This document shows, in pieces, positions 9,298 through 19,371 of a stretch of DNA of 54,294 nt. The translations under genes were made by a program, and so were the position numbers. The notes under the pieces were generated by a model. It was not told the DNA's origin and made no database searches. It worked only from the letters and a program-made list of their open reading frames with translations. The DNA is from Treponemataceae bacterium. Lineage in GTDB: Bacteria; Spirochaetota; Spirochaetia; Treponematales; Treponemataceae. The stretch spans positions 1 through 54,294 of the forward strand of contig JAKSTS010000003.1 of NCBI GenBank assembly GCA_024402455.1. Direction: 5' to 3'. Every line of letters begins with the position of its first letter. Position 1 is the first letter of the stretch.

Positions 9298-11061
9298 TTA
9301 AAACTCTTCAAAATCAGAATCTGAAATTCCAGAATTTACAGACGGCTTATATTCATCATTAAATGATGTTTTATCAGAAATATCCGGCTCTGCGCCATAT
9401 AAATCATCAAAATCGTCTGAAATGACAGTTTTTTTCGGTGCAGATACAATGTCTTCATCATAATCTACAGAAACAGGCGGCATAAGCCGTTTAGGCTGTT
9501 TCTTTGTGCTTTTGATTTTTGATGCATCAATTCTAAAGAACTGAACACTGTTGAGAAGCACTTCTGCCTCAGAAGAAAGCTCTTTTGCCATAGAAGCAAG
9601 TTCTTCTGAAACAGATGCATTCTGCTGTGTTACAGAATCCATCTGGAGAATTGCTTTATTAATCTGCTGTGCTCCAACATCCTGCTCTCTGCTGGCTGAT
9701 GTAATTTCCTGCACAAGTTCAGCTGTTTTCTGAATATCTGGAATTATAGAAGAAATAAGCACACCGCTTTCTTCTGCAACTGTTACACTCGACTGAGAAA
9801 GTTCACTGATTTCTGTAGCCGCAATCTGGCTTCGTTCTGCAAGTTTTCGAACTTCGCTTGCAACAACGGCAAAACCACGACCGGCATCGCCTGCACGGGC
9901 AGCTTCAATTGCAGCATTAAGCGCGAGCAAGTTTGTCTGAGAAGCAATGTCCTCAATAATTGCAATTTTTGTTGCAATACTTTTCATTGCTTCTACAGTT
10001 TTTGCAACAGCCTCGCCGCCTTTTGTGCTTGATTCAACGTTTTTCTCTGCAATGCTTGCAGTTGCAATTGCATTATCAGCATTTTGCCGTATGTTAGAAG
10101 CCATCTGTTCCATTGTAGAAGAAATCTCTTCTGTAGATGCAGCCTGTTCAGAAGCACCAGAAGAAACGTTCTGGCTTGTCATGCTGATTTCACGGCTTCC
10201 AGAAGCAACTTGTGTACTTGCCTCAATTATCGACGCTGCAACTTCACTTACAGAAGCAACAAGCGTTGCAAGTGCATTGCCAAGCTGTCCAATTTCATCT
10301 TTCCGGTTGTTTATATGCTCCTGCTCTTCTTTGTTTACTTCTGTCATCAGCATATCGCCTTCAGCAATGCATTGCATAGCCTTTAAGAAAGAAACAAGAG
10401 GAGTTCCAATTGAAAGTGCAATGATAAGACCAATTATTAAAGAAAATACAATAGAAGCACATGCAAGCATCATTGTTGAAGCAACGAGTTTATTCGAACT
10501 CTTTTTCGTAGCATCTGTCTGTTCCTTTGCATATTCACTGATTATTGAGTGAAGCTGTGTCAATTCTGCATCAACTTCATTTCCATTTGACATAACGGAA
10601 GCATACAGTTCAACAAGTTCTTCATTTGAAGCACCGTTTAAAGACACAGTCAAAGAAATCAACCTGTCAAGATTTGCATTAAACGATGCTATGTTCTTTT
10701 TTGCATTCTGCACAGCCGTTCCAACTTTATAGCTTACATTTGCAGATTCAAGATGCTCAAACTGTGCATCAATTGTACTGCGTGCATTTGAAACAGCTGC
10801 CATAGATTTTTTCAAGTCGAGATGACCTGCATTCTGTTCAATTTTTGCAGTATTCAGCACAATAAGCAGCTGCTTTACTTGAATCTGCAGCTCTTTTGGA
10901 ACAACAACAAGATTTTCAAATTCAGTTGTATTTGATACAAATTTTTGAGTTATCGTATTCATTGCTGACAACGCATAACTCAATATTAAAGCGGAAAGAA
11001 GCGCTATTAAAAAGAAACCGCCAATCAGTTTAGGCTTTACCCGAATGTTGTTAATGAACAT
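9298..11061 (-). CDS. Methyl-accepting chemotaxis protein
   Basis: 587 residues from ATG 11061, chosen because GAGGAG lies six bases upstream; the frame is open 17 codons further. Order of parts: a short cytoplasmic start, membrane helix about 11-33, a four-helix-bundle-type sensory region, a second membrane helix near 200, a HAMP linker, and a long coiled-coil signalling domain. The signalling tip is [18 protein letters not shown], the hallmark that contacts CheA and CheW. The C-terminal tail is acidic and ends DSDFEEF, with no CheR/CheB-binding pentapeptide. The ligand cannot be told from sequence. A sigma-70-type promoter (11098-11126) lies just upstream. Confidence 0.93.
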   Translation of the reverse strand: MFINNIRVKPKLIGGFFLIALLSALILSYALSAMNTITQKFVSNTTEFENLVVVPKELQIQVKQLLIVLNTAKIEQNAGHLDLKKSMAAVSNARSTIDAQFEHLESANVSYKVGTAVQNAKKNIASFNANLDRLISLTVSLNGASNEELVELYASVMSNGNEVDAELTQLHSIISEYAKEQTDATKKSSNKLVASTMMLACASIVFSLIIGLIIALSIGTPLVSFLKAMQCIAEGDMLMTEVNKEEQEHINNRKDEIGQLGNALATLVASVSEVAASIIEASTQVASGSREISMTSQNVSSGASEQAASTEEISSTMEQMASNIRQNADNAIATASIAEKNVESSTKGGEAVAKTVEAMKSIATKIAIIEDIASQTNLLALNAAIEAARAGDAGRGFAVVASEVRKLAERSQIAATEISELSQSSVTVAEESGVLISSIIPDIQKTAELVQEITSASREQDVGAQQINKAILQMDSVTQQNASVSEELASMAKELSSEAEVLLNSVQFFRIDASKIKSTKKQPKRLMPPVSVDYDEDIVSAPKKTVISDDFDDLYGAEPDISDKTSFNDEYKPSVNSGISDSDFEEF

Positions 11062-11097
11062 GAATTCTCCTCTTTCCGCAGAAACAAAGCGGCAAAA

Positions 11098-11126
11098 TTT
11101 ATATTTGGACATCTTTCAAAATTCAA
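11098..11126 (-). promoter_or_regulatory. Promoter of the MCP gene
   Basis: Minus-strand TTGAAT (11121-11126) and TATAAA (11098-11103) with a 17-base spacer, giving a leader of about 30 nt that includes GAGGAG. It is a housekeeping-type rather than a flagellar-type (sigma-28) promoter. Confidence 0.6.
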
Positions 11127-11338
11127 AAAGAAGTTTTTCAAGATAACCATTGAGTCATTTCCAAAAATTAAAAAGATTTAAAGAACATGCAAATTAATGA
11201 TAAAGCCGTTTCTAAAACACGTCAAGAAAAACGAACCTTGAAAACACAATACTGCGAAAGAAAGACAAAAGCATGAATATCATAAAATTTGAAATTTTCA
11301 AAAAAAATAATTTTTTTATAAAAAAAGCTAAATTACTA

Positions 11339-11554
11339 TTGACAAGAACTCTGAAAAGGTGTAGTTTCTTCACAAAGAACCGACGGTTCTATTTAATTAG
11401 AAAATTATTGCATTTTTGTCACTATACAAAGATACAAAAAAAACACGTGAAGCACAGGAAATGATTTCCACTGCAGTTTTCAAATGCGTTGCATTTACAG
11501 ACTGACAGTTCAGCGCTTCCGGCCGTTAATGCGGAGTTTTAAAAGGAGTAAAAA
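11339..11554 (+). promoter_or_regulatory. Probable trpB promoter and leader
   Basis: In the 440-nt gap before trpB, TTGACA (11339-11344) is followed after 17 bases by a weak TAGTTT (11362-11367). The predicted leader of about 180 nt contains a hairpin AGAACC-gac-GGTTCT near 11376 and a perfect AAATGC-gtt-GCATTT stem near 11484. No Trp-rich leader peptide, T-box or TRAP-like repeat was seen. A short frame at 11273 looks spurious. The Shine-Dalgarno is AAAGGAG. Confidence 0.4.
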
Positions 11555-12766
11555 ATGAAAGATTATTTAAAGCAGTTTCCAGATGAAAAAGGATATTTCG
11601 GCAAATGGGGCGGAAGCTATGTTTCTGAAGAACTTCAGAAAGAAATGAACCGCATAAATGATGCATATTTTACAATCAGCAAATCACATGATTTTATCAA
11701 TGAACTGCGCTCAATACGCAAGCATTTTCAGGGACGCCCGACACCGGTTTATTACTGCAAACGTTTAAGCGAACATTGTGGCGGACGCATTTATCTTAAA
11801 CGCGAAGATTTGAACCATTCTGGTGCACATAAACTTAACCACTGCATGGGCGAAGCACTTCTTGCAAAATACATGGGCAAAAAAAAGATTATTGCAGAAA
11901 CTGGTGCCGGTCAGCATGGTGTTGCACTTGCAACAGCTGCAGCTTACTTTGGTCTTGAATGCGACATTCATATGGGCGAAGTTGATATTGCAAAACAGCA
12001 TCCGAATGTTGTCCGCATGAAGCTTTTGGGCGCAAACGTTGTATCTGTTACACACGGACAGAAAACATTAAAAGAAGCCGTTGACAGCGCTTTTGATGCT
12101 TATCTTAAAGATCCGGAAAATTCACTTTACTGCATCGGTTCTGTAATGGGTCCGCATCCTTTCCCAATGATGGTACGCGATTTTCAGCACGTAATTGGTG
12201 TTGAAGCACGTGAACAGTTCCTTGAAATGACAGGTGAACTGCCAGATGCTGTTACAGCCTGTGTCGGCGGCGGTTCAAATGCAATGGGCATTTTTTCTGG
12301 CTTTATTGCAGACGAAGATGTTGCACTTTTTGGTGTTGAACCAAGCGGACGCTCTCTGCAGCTTGGCGACCATGCATGCAGCTTAAGCTATGGCAAAGAA
12401 GGTGTTCTGCACGGAATGAAAACATATCTTTTAACAGACGAAAAAGGCGACCCTGCTCCAGTTTATTCAATTGCATCCGGTCTTGATTATCCGGGAAGCG
12501 GACCAGAACACTGTATGTTGAAAGACACTGGCCGCGTTTCATATGTAACAGCAAACGACAAAGAATGTCTTGAATCATTCTATAAGCTTTCACGTTACGA
12601 AGGAATTATTCCAGCCCTTGAATCAAGCCATGCTGTTGCTTTCGCCATGCGTTACGCAAAAGAAAACCCAAAGAAATCAATTCTTGTAAACTTGAGCGGC
12701 CGTGGCGACAAAGACATTGACTTTGTTGTTGATAACTATGGCACAGGCGATGAATATTTCAATTAA
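11555..12766 (+). CDS. trpB: Tryptophan synthase beta chain (standalone)
   Basis: TrpB condenses indole and serine to tryptophan with pyridoxal phosphate. At 403 residues it has normal length and intact hallmarks: [15 protein letters not shown] with PLP-lysine Lys93, [10 protein letters not shown] with catalytic Glu115, and the phosphate-binding loop GGGSNAMG. The [14 protein letters not shown] segment places it with the TrpB1-type enzymes that normally pair with TrpA. No trpA or other trp gene is nearby; flanking genes are on the opposite strand. Salvage of environmental indole is a reasonable inference, as is a trpA located elsewhere. A bidirectional terminator follows. Confidence 0.95.
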   Translation: MKDYLKQFPDEKGYFGKWGGSYVSEELQKEMNRINDAYFTISKSHDFINELRSIRKHFQGRPTPVYYCKRLSEHCGGRIYLKREDLNHSGAHKLNHCMGEALLAKYMGKKKIIAETGAGQHGVALATAAAYFGLECDIHMGEVDIAKQHPNVVRMKLLGANVVSVTHGQKTLKEAVDSAFDAYLKDPENSLYCIGSVMGPHPFPMMVRDFQHVIGVEAREQFLEMTGELPDAVTACVGGGSNAMGIFSGFIADEDVALFGVEPSGRSLQLGDHACSLSYGKEGVLHGMKTYLLTDEKGDPAPVYSIASGLDYPGSGPEHCMLKDTGRVSYVTANDKECLESFYKLSRYEGIIPALESSHAVAFAMRYAKENPKKSILVNLSGRGDKDIDFVVDNYGTGDEYFN

Positions 12767-12831
12767 TTGATTTGTGCAGAATTTTTTTCCAAACATTCTG
12801 CATCATTTTTTAAGCTAAATTCTATAAAAAG

Positions 12832-12868
12832 GCTTATTGTGCAGTTTATGCGCAATAAGCTTTTTTTT
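12832..12868. terminator. Bidirectional terminator after trpB
   Basis: GCTTATTGTGCA (12832-12843) pairs with TGCGCAATAAGC (12849-12860), one G-T pair, followed by eight T; A-rich on the other side. It separates trpB from the convergent phosphatase gene. Confidence 0.85.
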
Positions 12869-12904
12869 GTTCATGTGAAAAATTTGCCCGGCTGTCAGCT
12901 ATGA

Positions 12905-13468
12905 TTACATTTCGTATTCATCAATCTGGCAGTTTATGGCACGCCATGCACCGAATTCTTCGTTTGTCATGCTGTTAAAATAACTGCATATCATCCGGCA
13001 GACAGCACCATGAGTTACCAGAAGAACAGAATTATATTTATCTTTGTTACGGTTAAGTTCTTCAAGAAAATCATAAACGCGATATGCCACAGAAAGCAGA
13101 GATTCCTGTTCATGCGATTTGTCTGCAAACTGCCGCTTGCTTTCTTCAAACGATTTATCAAGGCGGTTTTTGCCTTCAAATTTGCCGTAATTCTGTTCGA
13201 TGAGCCGTTCATCAACAGAAAAACTGCCCGGCAGCAGACCTGTTTTTGAAAGCACAGTCTGAACAGCCTGTGCAGTTTCCTGCGCACGAAGCAGCGGCGA
13301 AACAAAAACTGCATCGATTTTTGTGCCGTTAAGCTTCTGCTTTAATTTTTCGGCAGCTTCAAAAGCCTGCGATTTTCCTTTTTCAGAAAGGGCTACATTA
13401 CTTATTCCGCAAACCTGATTCAGTGAATTCATACAGGTTTCACCATGTCTTAATACAAAAAGCTTCAT
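12905..13468 (-). CDS. Histidine phosphatase family protein (phosphoglycerate-mutase-like)
   Basis: 187 residues from ATG 13468 (AAGGA upstream). The N-terminus MKLFVLRHGETCMN carries the phospho-histidine motif RHGE, with the second catalytic histidine in VTHGAVCRM near 160 and SPLLRAQETA in between. Proteins of this size and pattern are acid-phosphatase-type members such as phosphoserine, alpha-ribazole or fructose-bisphosphate phosphatases; the substrate is not predictable. It starts 13 nt after the AEC transporter gene on the same strand, so the two probably form an operon transcribed from 14409-14437. Confidence 0.88.
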   Translation of the reverse strand: MKLFVLRHGETCMNSLNQVCGISNVALSEKGKSQAFEAAEKLKQKLNGTKIDAVFVSPLLRAQETAQAVQTVLSKTGLLPGSFSVDERLIEQNYGKFEGKNRLDKSFEESKRQFADKSHEQESLLSVAYRVYDFLEELNRNKDKYNSVLLVTHGAVCRMICSYFNSMTNEEFGAWRAINCQIDEYEM

Positions 13469-13481
13469 TTTAATATTCCTT

Positions 13482-14402
13482 TTAGCGCATACAAAACTGA
13501 ACAATGACCGGCATTGTCAAAATAGAAAAAAGCGTTGAAACAGACACAAGCGTAACAGAAAGGCTGGTGTCTCTGCCGAATTTTCCGGCAAACATTGCAG
13601 TATTTGCAGCACAAGGCGCAGATGCAGCAATAACAATAGAAGCAAGCAGGCTGCCTCTTAAACCAAACAGATAAAGCAAAATCATTTCGGCAACAGGCAG
13701 AATAACAAGGCGCAGAAGCAACGCAAGACAGAGTTTTGCATCTTTTAAAACGCTCAAGCCAGGCACGCGTGCAAGATAAAAACCAATTACAATAGTCGGA
13801 AGCGGTGTATTCATAGAAGCAAAACTTTGAAGTGGAGCAAGCAGAATATGCGGCAGTTTAAGCGGGGTCAAGAAAAACAGCAGCCCGATAATAATGCCGA
13901 TTACGCCCGGGTTTAAAAAAACAGTTTTAAAAGAAATTTTTGTTCCTTTTCCACCCATAAGAAAAAGCCCGTAAGTCCAGTTAAAAATATTGAAAACAGC
14001 AATAAAAACTGCGCCTAAAAACACTCCGTCCTGGCCAAGCAGAACTTCCTGAAGCGGCAGCGCCATGTAACCGCAGTTCGAAAAAATCGAAGCAAATTTC
14101 AAGACACGCTCGCGGCATTCATCTTTGTCGTGCACCAGAAGATTCACCACTATAATGTTAAGTGAATGCACAAAAACAGCTGCAAAAAATGCTTTCAGAA
14201 GATTTCCCATCATTGCAGAGTCAAATTCGCGATGAAACGAATTGATAATGACACATGGAATAATTATATAAAGGACAAAGTTTGTAATGCATTTTATGCC
14301 TTCTTCTGAAAAGAAACTGCGTTTTGCACATATAAACCCGACAAAAATCATTATAAACAGAATAAGCACCTGCTGGCCTATTATAAAAAAGCTTTGATTC
14401 AT
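13482..14402 (-). CDS. AEC (auxin efflux carrier) family transporter
   Basis: 306 residues, about ten hydrophobic segments in two halves, with family features such as FVGFICAKRSFF in the first helix pair, NCGYMALPL near 115 and the C-terminal APCAANTAMFAGKFG near 265. Bacterial AEC carriers export or import small carboxylates, for example malate or malonate; the substrate here is unknown. There is no Shine-Dalgarno before the ATG. A -10-like CAAAAT sits 6 nt upstream with TTGCAA 17 nt further, so the transcript is probably leaderless. The downstream phosphatase gene is likely co-transcribed. Confidence 0.88.
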   Translation of the reverse strand: MNQSFFIIGQQVLILFIMIFVGFICAKRSFFSEEGIKCITNFVLYIIIPCVIINSFHREFDSAMMGNLLKAFFAAVFVHSLNIIVVNLLVHDKDECRERVLKFASIFSNCGYMALPLQEVLLGQDGVFLGAVFIAVFNIFNWTYGLFLMGGKGTKISFKTVFLNPGVIGIIIGLLFFLTPLKLPHILLAPLQSFASMNTPLPTIVIGFYLARVPGLSVLKDAKLCLALLLRLVILPVAEMILLYLFGLRGSLLASIVIAASAPCAANTAMFAGKFGRDTSLSVTLVSVSTLFSILTMPVIVQFCMR

Positions 14403-14408
14403 AAGCTA

Positions 14409-14437
14409 ATTTTGCAGAAAGGTTTAAATTTTTGCAA
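14409..14437 (-). promoter_or_regulatory. Promoter of the AEC transporter gene, predicted leaderless
   Basis: Minus-strand TTGCAA (14432-14437), 17 bases, CAAAAT (14409-14414), then six bases to the ATG at 14402. The predicted start point falls on the start codon. Confidence 0.5.
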
Positions 14438-14459
14438 GTGAAAAATTGATTTTTAACAA

Positions 14460-14502
14460 AAGCAAAAAAAGAGAATCCCCGAAATATTTTCAAGGATTCC
14501 CT
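14460..14502 (-). terminator. Terminator after glgP
   Basis: On the minus strand AGGGAATCC pairs with GGATTCTCT (14494-14502 with 14470-14478, one G-T pair) and is followed by a T7 tract. Confidence 0.7.
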
Positions 14503-14534
14503 TACAAATTCTTTTTAAACTGAATCTTCGGCGT

Positions 14535-16982
14535 TTATTTTACTTCGACGCGCTTAAGTTTCCAGATGTCGCGGACATAATCTTCGATTGTGCGGTCTGA
14601 AGAGAATTTGCCTGAACGGGCAATGTTCAAAAGAGCCATCTTTGCCCATTTCATGCGGTCCGTATATGTTTCTGCAATTTTTTCCTGTGCTTCAACATAA
14701 GCAGCAAAATCAGCAAGAACATAATAAACATCAGGACGCTGACCTTCAACGCCATAAACCAGAGAATCATAGATTTCTCTGAAAAGCTGGTGTGTCGGAT
14801 CGTATGTGCCGTCAATGAGCTGGTTCATAACTTTTGCAAGCTGTGGATTTCTCTCAAGATATTTCTGAGGATTATAGCTGTGTTCGCTTTCAATCTTGAT
14901 TATTTCTTCAGCTGTAAGACCAAAAATGAATGCATTTTCTGCACCGGCTTCTTCAACAATCTCAATGTTTGCACCGTCGAGTGTTCCGATTGTTACGGCA
15001 CCATTTATCATAAACTTCATGTTTCCTGTTCCAGAAGCTTCTTTTCCGGCAGTTGAAATCTGTTCAGAAACATCTGACGCAGGGAAAAGTTTTTCTGCAA
15101 CGCTTACACGATAGTTTTCAACAAAAACAACGCGGAGTTTTCCTCTTACACGGCGGTCATTGTTGATTCTTTCTGCAACTGTGTTGATAAGCTTGATGAT
15201 TGTTTTAGCGCGTCTGTAACCAGAAGCTGCTTTTGCACCAAAAATAAATGTGCGTGCCGGCGGATTATAGCTCGGATCATCAAGCAGACGATTGTAAAGG
15301 TACATAATGTGCAGAATGTTCAAAAGCTGGCGTTTATATTCGTGCAGACGTTTAATCTGAACATCAAAAATTGATTCCGGATCAAGGAATTCATTCTGTG
15401 TTTCTTTAAGATAAGTTGCAAGGCGCTCTTTGTTTTCCTGTTTAATTGCAAGGAATTCTTTAAGTGTTGCTTCGTCATCTGCAAATTTTTCAAGGCCTTT
15501 GAGTTTAGAAAGATCTTTCTGCCAGCCGTCGCCTATTTTGTCTGTAATGAACTTTGCAAGGCTTGGGTTTGCACACAAAAGCCAGCGGCGCTGTGTTACA
15601 CCGTTTGTCTTGTTGTTGAATTTCTTTGGATAAAGATCATACCAGTCTTTAAGTTCCTGTGTTTTCAAAAGCTCTGTATGAAGGGCAGCAACGCCGTTTA
15701 CGCTGAAACAGCCGTGAATTGCAAGCCATGCCATGTGAATCATACCGTTGTTGATGATTGCCATTTTGTTCTGTTTTGAATAATCAGTCGGATATTTATC
15801 TCGAAGTTCCATAACAAGACGGCGGTTAATTTCTTCAACAATCTGATAAATTCGAGGTAAAAGACCCTGGAAAATATTAATCGGCCATTTTTCAAGTGCT
15901 TCTGCAAGAATTGTATGGTTTGTATATGCAAAAGTCTTTGTAACAATGCTCCAAGATTCATCCCAGCCCAAACCATATTCATCCATAAGAATGCGCATAA
16001 GTTCAGGAATTGCAACAACAGGATGTGTATCATTAAGCTGAATGACATGATATTCCGGGAATTTACGGAAGTCTGTGCCATATTCGCTTACAAAGTGGCG
16101 CACCAAATCCTGCAAACTTGCAGAAGAGAAGAAATACTGCTGCTTTAAGCGCAGTGCTTTTCCAGAAGGGCCTGAATCATTTGGATACAGAACACGAGAA
16201 ATGTTTTCCGCATCATTCTGCTTTTCAACTGCACGATTATACTGCATGTCATTAAAAAGCTGCAGGTCAAAACCAGCCGGCGAAGAAGCCTGCCACAAAC
16301 GGAGAGTGTTTACAGTGTTTGTGTCATAGCCGACAATCGGCATATCATATGGTGTTGCAATAATTTCTTCGGCATTTTCTACATAGAATCTGTCTGTGTC
16401 ATTAGGCCATTTTGCAACAGCAACATTTCCACCGAATTTTACTGTAACAGCGAGGTCGCTTCTCTTTACTTCCCATGGGTCGCGGTGAACAAGCCAGTTA
16501 TCCGGATATTCAACCTGATAGCCGTTTTCAATATGCTGTTCGAACATTCCGTATTCATAGCGGATTCCATAACCATGACCCGGATAATCGAGGGTTGCAA
16601 GTGAATCAAGGAAACAAGCTGCAAGACGACCCAGACCGCCGTTTCCAAGGCCTGCATCCGGTTCCTGGTCTTCAATCAAGTTATAATCAATATTCAATGA
16701 TTTTAAAACATCAACTACAGAATCTTTTATAAGTGTATTGATTAAGTTGTTGCTGAGGGCACGACCCATCAAAAACTCTGCTGAAAGATAATAAACCTGA
16801 CGTGTCGGTTTTTTCTCATATTCACGGCGGGTGCGCATCCAGTTGTCCATAATAAGTTCCTGGGCAGAAGCAGAAACGGCATCAAACAAATCATGGCTGC
16901 TTGCCTGTGTAATGTCTTTGCCGTACTGACGCTTTAAACGTGCCGTAAGGTTCTCTTTGAATTCCTCTGCATTAAATTCCAT
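14535..16982 (-). CDS. glgP: Glycogen/starch/maltodextrin phosphorylase
   Basis: 815 residues, the usual size of GT35 phosphorylases. It releases glucose-1-phosphate from alpha-1,4-glucan ends using phosphate and PLP. Seen: YLSAEFLMGRAL near 65, GNGGLGRLAACFLDS near 115, and the PLP site EASGTGNMKFMINGA with Lys656. GGAGG precedes the ATG. It lies 140 nt downstream of glgX on the same strand, with a probable terminator in between, so the two glycogen-breakdown genes form a functional pair even if transcribed separately. The CBM48 protein at the window start may belong to the same pathway. Confidence 0.97.
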   Translation of the reverse strand: MEFNAEEFKENLTARLKRQYGKDITQASSHDLFDAVSASAQELIMDNWMRTRREYEKKPTRQVYYLSAEFLMGRALSNNLINTLIKDSVVDVLKSLNIDYNLIEDQEPDAGLGNGGLGRLAACFLDSLATLDYPGHGYGIRYEYGMFEQHIENGYQVEYPDNWLVHRDPWEVKRSDLAVTVKFGGNVAVAKWPNDTDRFYVENAEEIIATPYDMPIVGYDTNTVNTLRLWQASSPAGFDLQLFNDMQYNRAVEKQNDAENISRVLYPNDSGPSGKALRLKQQYFFSSASLQDLVRHFVSEYGTDFRKFPEYHVIQLNDTHPVVAIPELMRILMDEYGLGWDESWSIVTKTFAYTNHTILAEALEKWPINIFQGLLPRIYQIVEEINRRLVMELRDKYPTDYSKQNKMAIINNGMIHMAWLAIHGCFSVNGVAALHTELLKTQELKDWYDLYPKKFNNKTNGVTQRRWLLCANPSLAKFITDKIGDGWQKDLSKLKGLEKFADDEATLKEFLAIKQENKERLATYLKETQNEFLDPESIFDVQIKRLHEYKRQLLNILHIMYLYNRLLDDPSYNPPARTFIFGAKAASGYRRAKTIIKLINTVAERINNDRRVRGKLRVVFVENYRVSVAEKLFPASDVSEQISTAGKEASGTGNMKFMINGAVTIGTLDGANIEIVEEAGAENAFIFGLTAEEIIKIESEHSYNPQKYLERNPQLAKVMNQLIDGTYDPTHQLFREIYDSLVYGVEGQRPDVYYVLADFAAYVEAQEKIAETYTDRMKWAKMALLNIARSGKFSSDRTIEDYVRDIWKLKRVEVK

Positions 16983-17050
16983 ATTTCCTCCAAATGGAAT
17001 ACGAAGTGACTGTCTGTAAATAATTAAGACAACCCCAACTCTATAATTTT

Positions 17051-17086
17051 CAAAAGGCTTTTTCTAAAACAAGAAATATTAAAGCC
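17051..17086 (-). terminator. Probable terminator after glgX
   Basis: Minus-strand GGCTTT (from 17086) pairs with AAAGCC (to 17056) across an 19-nt loop and is followed by TTTT. Short stem, so only moderately convincing. Confidence 0.45.
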
Positions 17087-17121
17087 AAAAAAGTTCAAAT
17101 CAAGGACAGGTTCAGCAAAAC

Positions 17122-19281
17122 CTATCTGCTAAGCAAAATTGCAAAGCTTCGTGCCGGAAGCACGTAAACAGACTGTTCTTCAAGCATTTCTTCTTCGTTC
17201 TCCGGCAGAAAATCATTAGGAGCCTCAACAGAAGTATCTACACAACGAAGCCATTTTTTGCCGGGCCCCGGAGGAGGCAGCGTTACAGTTACATCTTTTG
17301 TTGAAGAATTCATCATCAAAAAGAAATCGTTGTCGTCAATGTCTGCAACTATTTCTGCCCTGCTTCCATCAAGCCTGAACGCCAGAAAATGATCAAGCTT
17401 TGACCAGTCCGGCGACTCGCCAAGCTCATCATACCATGTTATATCTTTCATGGAATTTAAAGATGTATCTTTACCTGTAAAAAATTCTGGACGACGCAAT
17501 GCCGGATGCTTTTTTCTGAACGCAATTGCTTTCTGAACAAATCTGAATACATCATCATATTTGTCTTTCAAAGTCCAATCAATCCATGAAAGTTCATTGT
17601 CCTGACAATATGCGTTATTATTTCCGTTCTGTGTTCTTCTGAATTCATCTCCGGCAAGCATCATAGGTGTGCCTTGAGAAAGCAGAAGCGTCAGCATAAT
17701 GTTTTTTATCTGTCTTGAACGGATAGTTTCAATTGCCACATTTGAAGCCGGTCCTTCGAAGCCATAATTGTAGCTTGAATTATTATCGCTTCCATCATGG
17801 TTGTTTTCGCCGTTTTCATCGTTATGCTTTCCGTTGTACGAAACAAGGTCGTTCATTGTAAAGCCGTCGTGGCTTGTTATAAAATTGATTGAATGAAACG
17901 GTTTCCGGCCGTCATTTGAATACAAATCTGAACTGCCCGCAACACGGGTTGCAGCAGCCGTTGCAAGAAAATCATCGCCACGCCAAAAACGGCGGATATC
18001 ATCGCGGAATCTGTCATTCCACTCTGCCCATCGGCCGCCGGGGAAACAGCCGACCTGATAAGCACCGCCTGCATCCCATGCTTCTGCAATTATTTTTGTA
18101 TCGCGAAGGATTGCGTCTTCTGCAATCCATTCAAGAACAGGCGGATTTGACATCAATGCGCCTTTGCTGTCTCTACCCAAAATTGAGCCTAAATCAAATC
18201 TGAAACCGTCAACATGCATATTGATAACCCAATATTTAAGACAATCCAGAATATATTCACGCACAATCGGATGATTACAGTTAAAAGTGTTTCCGCAGCC
18301 GGAATAATTTGTGTAATATTGCTTCTGGTTTTCACACAAAATATAATAAATTGAATTATCAAGTCCTCTGAAATTCAACGTTATTCCGTGTTCGTTTCCT
18401 TCTGCCGTATGGTTAAACACAATGTCGAGAATTACTTCAAGACCGGCTTTGTGCATTTCGCGCACCATTGTTTTAAATTCTGCAACCTGTCCGCCTGGTT
18501 CTTTAGATGCAGCATAAGAAGCTTTTGGCGCAAAAAACGAAATAGTGCTGTAGCCCCAGTAATTTTTCAAACGGTTTCCGTCTTTTGGGTTTACGTTTGT
18601 AGTTTCATACGCATCAAATTCATGAATCGGCAAAAGCTCAACGCTTGTAACGCCCAGTTCACGCAGATACGGAATCTTTTCGATTAATCCACGATATGTG
18701 CCCGGTGCAGAAGTTTTTGCAGTTTCGCTTTTAGTAAATCCACGAAGATTTGTTTCATAAATAATACAGTGATTCAACGGATAATTAAGCGGACGGTCGC
18801 CCTGCCAGTCAAATTCATCATCAATTACAATGCACTTTGGAAAACCAGCAGCAGGCATTGTCTTTGCAAATTCAATGTCCATTACATCAACAGGCGGTGC
18901 ATAATCCGGCGGAAGATTTTTAAAAACAGACGTATTTGTCAAAGCCTTTGCATAAGGGTCAAGCAGATACTGCTTTTTATTGAACCTGTGGCCAAGTTCT
19001 GGTTTGAACGGACCGTCTACGCGAAATAAATACAATGCACCGGCCGTAAGATTTAAAACCTTAATATGCCAGATATCACCGGTTTTATTTATTGACGGGT
19101 CAAATTCAACAGAAAAATATGGCACATCAGAAGATTCGTTTTCAAAAATATCAAGAAAAACACGTGTTCCATTACGCGTAAAAACCGTAAAATTTACACC
19201 ATCGTGCTCAATAGTTGCACCAGCAGGTGTCGGTTTACCAGGTTGAACGCTAAGCGACTTCATAGGACTATATTTTAACAT
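17122..19281 (-). CDS. glgX: Glycogen debranching enzyme, GlgX/isoamylase type (GH13)
   Basis: 719 residues: N-terminal CBM48 domain (about 10-140), GH13 barrel, and a C-terminal beta domain. Catalytic motifs are present: GFRFDLGSILG (nucleophile Asp), IAEAWDAGG (acid Glu) and FITSHDGFTMNDL (third acid Asp), plus VILDIVFNHTAEGNE. It hydrolyses alpha-1,6 branches left by glycogen phosphorylase, which is encoded next. No Shine-Dalgarno is seen for the first ATG or for an in-frame ATG at 19263. The latter begins at the usual family N-terminus and has TTAAAATATAGT just upstream, so it may be the true start. Confidence 0.93.
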   Translation of the reverse strand: MLKYSPMKSLSVQPGKPTPAGATIEHDGVNFTVFTRNGTRVFLDIFENESSDVPYFSVEFDPSINKTGDIWHIKVLNLTAGALYLFRVDGPFKPELGHRFNKKQYLLDPYAKALTNTSVFKNLPPDYAPPVDVMDIEFAKTMPAAGFPKCIVIDDEFDWQGDRPLNYPLNHCIIYETNLRGFTKSETAKTSAPGTYRGLIEKIPYLRELGVTSVELLPIHEFDAYETTNVNPKDGNRLKNYWGYSTISFFAPKASYAASKEPGGQVAEFKTMVREMHKAGLEVILDIVFNHTAEGNEHGITLNFRGLDNSIYYILCENQKQYYTNYSGCGNTFNCNHPIVREYILDCLKYWVINMHVDGFRFDLGSILGRDSKGALMSNPPVLEWIAEDAILRDTKIIAEAWDAGGAYQVGCFPGGRWAEWNDRFRDDIRRFWRGDDFLATAAATRVAGSSDLYSNDGRKPFHSINFITSHDGFTMNDLVSYNGKHNDENGENNHDGSDNNSSYNYGFEGPASNVAIETIRSRQIKNIMLTLLLSQGTPMMLAGDEFRRTQNGNNNAYCQDNELSWIDWTLKDKYDDVFRFVQKAIAFRKKHPALRRPEFFTGKDTSLNSMKDITWYDELGESPDWSKLDHFLAFRLDGSRAEIVADIDDNDFFLMMNSSTKDVTVTLPPPGPGKKWLRCVDTSVEAPNDFLPENEEEMLEEQSVYVLPARSFAILLSR

Positions 19282-19335
19282 AATAAATTCATTTTCGCCA
19301 TAGTTTGAACTATATTTTAATGGAACATGAAACTC

Positions 19336-19365
19336 ATGACATATTTTAATTACTCATGCTAAAAT
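19336..19365 (+). promoter_or_regulatory. Promoter of addB, predicted leaderless
   Basis: ATGACA (19336-19341), 18 bases, TAAAAT (19360-19365), then six bases to the ATG at 19372. No Shine-Dalgarno is present. Confidence 0.5.
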
Positions 19366-19371
19366 AAAAGA

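Noticed and set aside
11273..11464. 63-codon frame in the trpB upstream region
   Set aside because: Low-complexity Lys/Phe composition, no Shine-Dalgarno, overlaps the predicted trpB promoter and leader; not a Trp-rich leader peptide.
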